A DNA stretch of 50,104 nucleotides from Mycobacteriaceae bacterium (GTDB lineage Bacteria; Actinomycetota; Actinomycetes; Mycobacteriales; Mycobacteriaceae): contig JAIEPH010000088.1 of assembly GCA_019749805.1 (NCBI GenBank), positions 1 to 50,104 of the forward strand, read 5' to 3'. How positions within the stretch are numbered: position 1 is the first letter of the stretch; each line of letters starts with the position of its first letter. The position numbers and the translations under genes are program-made. The notes below the pieces were generated by a model. It was given only the letters and a program-made list of their open reading frames with translations. It was not told the DNA's origin and did not search any database. Of the stretch, positions 49,344 to 50,104 are shown in pieces.

Positions 49344-49850
49344 TCAGTGCTGGGCGGTGCCGGTGACCGCGTCCTGGTCGTCGAACTCCTCGACCAGCGT
49401 GTGATCGACGCGGAACTCCTGGCTCAGCCGTTCGTGCACCGTGTAGAGCCGCTGGAGGCGGTCATCGGCAGCGCGCACGTCGAGGCGGGCTCGCTCGATT
49501 TCGTCGTGCAGTTGGCCCAGCAGCCGGTCAATGACGTCCTGGGCCGTCATCGGCGTCGAGGACTTCTCGTGAGCGCGCACGTTGCGGGTGGTCCGGGCGG
49601 TGACACTGAGCGGGGTTCCGCCCAGCAGCACAACCGCGGCCGACCCGGGCTGCCAGCCCAGGGTGCGGTCGATACGCAGCAGCGTGCGCACGGTGGGGGT
49701 GTGCTGGGAATCGCGGGCACGGACAGCGGCCAACGTGCTGGGGTGGGGGAACCCTCGGCGGTTGGCCTCTTCCTTGCTCATCCGCAGTTGACCCAAGCGG
49801 GCGTCGACGAAGTGCATGAGGCGGGCGACGCCGTCGGCTGGGACCGTCAT
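49344..49850 (-). CDS. XRE-like regulator, autoregulated
   Basis: About 168 residues from ATG 49850. The N-terminal half (1-75: LMHFVDARLGQLRMSKEEAN; RRGFPHPSTLAAVRARDSQH; LLRIDRTLGWQPGSAAVVLL) is the same XRE layout as the first domain of the 15855 regulator. The second half is a long charged helix (DVIDRLLGQLHDEIERARLD; DDRLQRLYTVHERLSQEF), a coiled coil for oligomerisation. Its promoter has the recurring motif on the minus strand with TAGGGT 7 bp before the ATG, and a palindromic operator overlaps it. It is the leading candidate for the regulon's regulator. Confidence 0.7.
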   Translation of the reverse strand: MTVPADGVARLMHFVDARLGQLRMSKEEANRRGFPHPSTLAAVRARDSQHTPTVRTLLRIDRTLGWQPGSAAVVLLGGTPLSVTARTTRNVRAHEKSSTPMTAQDVIDRLLGQLHDEIERARLDVRAADDRLQRLYTVHERLSQEFRVDHTLVEEFDDQDAVTGTAQH

Positions 49851-49857
49851 ATTCCGC

Positions 49858-49896
49858 ACCCTACCGCACCCAATGCGCTAAGTCGGGTCACAAATT
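49858..49896 (-). promoter_or_regulatory. Shared promoter, leftward XRE gene
   Basis: On the minus strand, AATTTGTGACC (49896-49886) then TAGGGT (49863-49858), then 7 bp, ATG at 49850. Confidence 0.6.
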
Positions 49897-49902
49897 GTGA
49901 CC
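49886..49902. promoter_or_regulatory. Palindromic operator between divergent leaderless genes
   Basis: GGTCACAAATTGTGACC is a perfect inverted repeat with 8-bp arms and one central base. It overlaps the upstream elements of both divergent promoters. Confidence 0.65.
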
Positions 49903-49933
49903 GCCGATATATGTCATATCTCGACGTTAGGTT
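49892..49933 (+). promoter_or_regulatory. Shared promoter, rightmost gene
   Basis: AAATTGTGACCGCCGAT (49892-49908), exactly 19 bp, TAGGTT (49928-49933), 6 bp, ATG at 49940. Confidence 0.6.
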
Positions 49934-49939
49934 GCCCTC

Positions 49940-50104
49940 ATGAAGACACTACTGGCACTGTTCGCCCTGCTGGCCGCCGTGATGGCGGTGGCCGTGCTGG
50001 CCGTGGTGCAGATACTCATCAAACTCGCCCCGGCGCTGATCCTGATTGCTGTTGCTGTCCTGGTGATGAAAGCGGTACGCGGCCGCCGCCGCCCGCCCGC
50101 CGCG
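49940..50104 (+). CDS. Partial small membrane protein (truncated by window)
   Basis: The first 55 codons only; the window ends inside the gene. The translated part is highly hydrophobic (KTLLALFALLAAVMAVAVLA, then a second helix ILIKLAPALILIAVAVLVM) and then basic (KAVRGRRRPPA), so it is a membrane protein with two helices and a basic cytoplasmic start of its next region. Leaderless-type ATG. Identity cannot be given. Confidence 0.6.
   Translation, partial: MKTLLALFALLAAVMAVAVLAVVQILIKLAPALILIAVAVLVMKAVRGRRRPPAA

Noticed and set aside
1..50104. CRISPR arrays, tRNA or rRNA genes, transposases and integrases
   Set aside because: No spaced direct-repeat array, cloverleaf or recombinase motif was noticed in reading the window; absence by eye is not proof.

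Overview
The window is a GC-rich actinobacterial replicon segment, most probably part of a large conjugative plasmid of a slow-growing or environmental Mycobacterium. The evidence is a ParA/ParB/parS partition locus, an iteron-like region, a plasmid-type HTH replication protein, two WhiB-like proteins, a complete plasmid-type ESX (type VII) secretion locus with PE, PPE, Esx, EspG, EccB-E and MycP, and a VirD4/TraG-type coupling ATPase at the right end. This gene content matches what is known of the pRAW/pMK12478/pMAH135-type plasmids, which use type VII and type IV secretion together for conjugation. That assignment is by gene content only; no database search was possible.

Layout. Positions 1-7.7 kb hold small accessory and regulatory genes (XRE, MerR-like and RHH-like DNA binders, a zinc-ribbon protein, a four-helix membrane protein). 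Positions 7.1-9.5 kb (minus strand) are the par operon, with three identical 20-bp palindromes that are the likely parS sites. From 9.5 to 11.1 kb there is no convincing gene; its right half carries inverted and direct repeats that look like an iteron origin. From 11.1 to 15.7 kb lie a HTH gene, a WhiB fusion, the putative rep gene with a hairpin-rich region over its 5' end, and a compact minus-strand operon led by a second WhiB. A double-XRE regulator at 15.9 kb begins the rightward transfer/secretion half.

From 16.6 to 29.3 kb there is a secreted nuclease, two secreted cell-wall hydrolases with identical N-terminal modules (one transglycosylase, one LAS-type peptidase), and a cassette of EspC-, EspB- and YbaB-like genes plus large Pro/Gly-rich ESX cargo candidates. 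From 29.4 to 45.3 kb runs the ESX core in the order eccC, PE, PPE, esxB-like, esxA-like, espG, eccB, espI-like, eccD, mycP, eccE; no eccA is present in the window. From 45.5 kb on come an extra FtsK/EccC-like ATPase, a small HTH protein, the T4SS coupling protein, membrane proteins and an XRE regulator. The rest of the T4SS and the relaxase are presumably beyond the window.

The most striking non-coding observation is a recurring bipartite promoter from 16.5 kb to the right end. It has an A/T tract followed by roughly GTGCMCGAT, then almost always 19 bp, then a TANNNT -10 box, and in most cases the start codon lies only 6-7 bp after the -10 (leaderless transcripts). It precedes about sixteen genes or operons, on both strands at the right end, and suggests one plasmid-encoded regulon controlling the whole secretion/transfer region. 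A second notable structure is a predicted small RNA of about 125 nt antisense to the start of rep, which looks like plasmid copy-number control.
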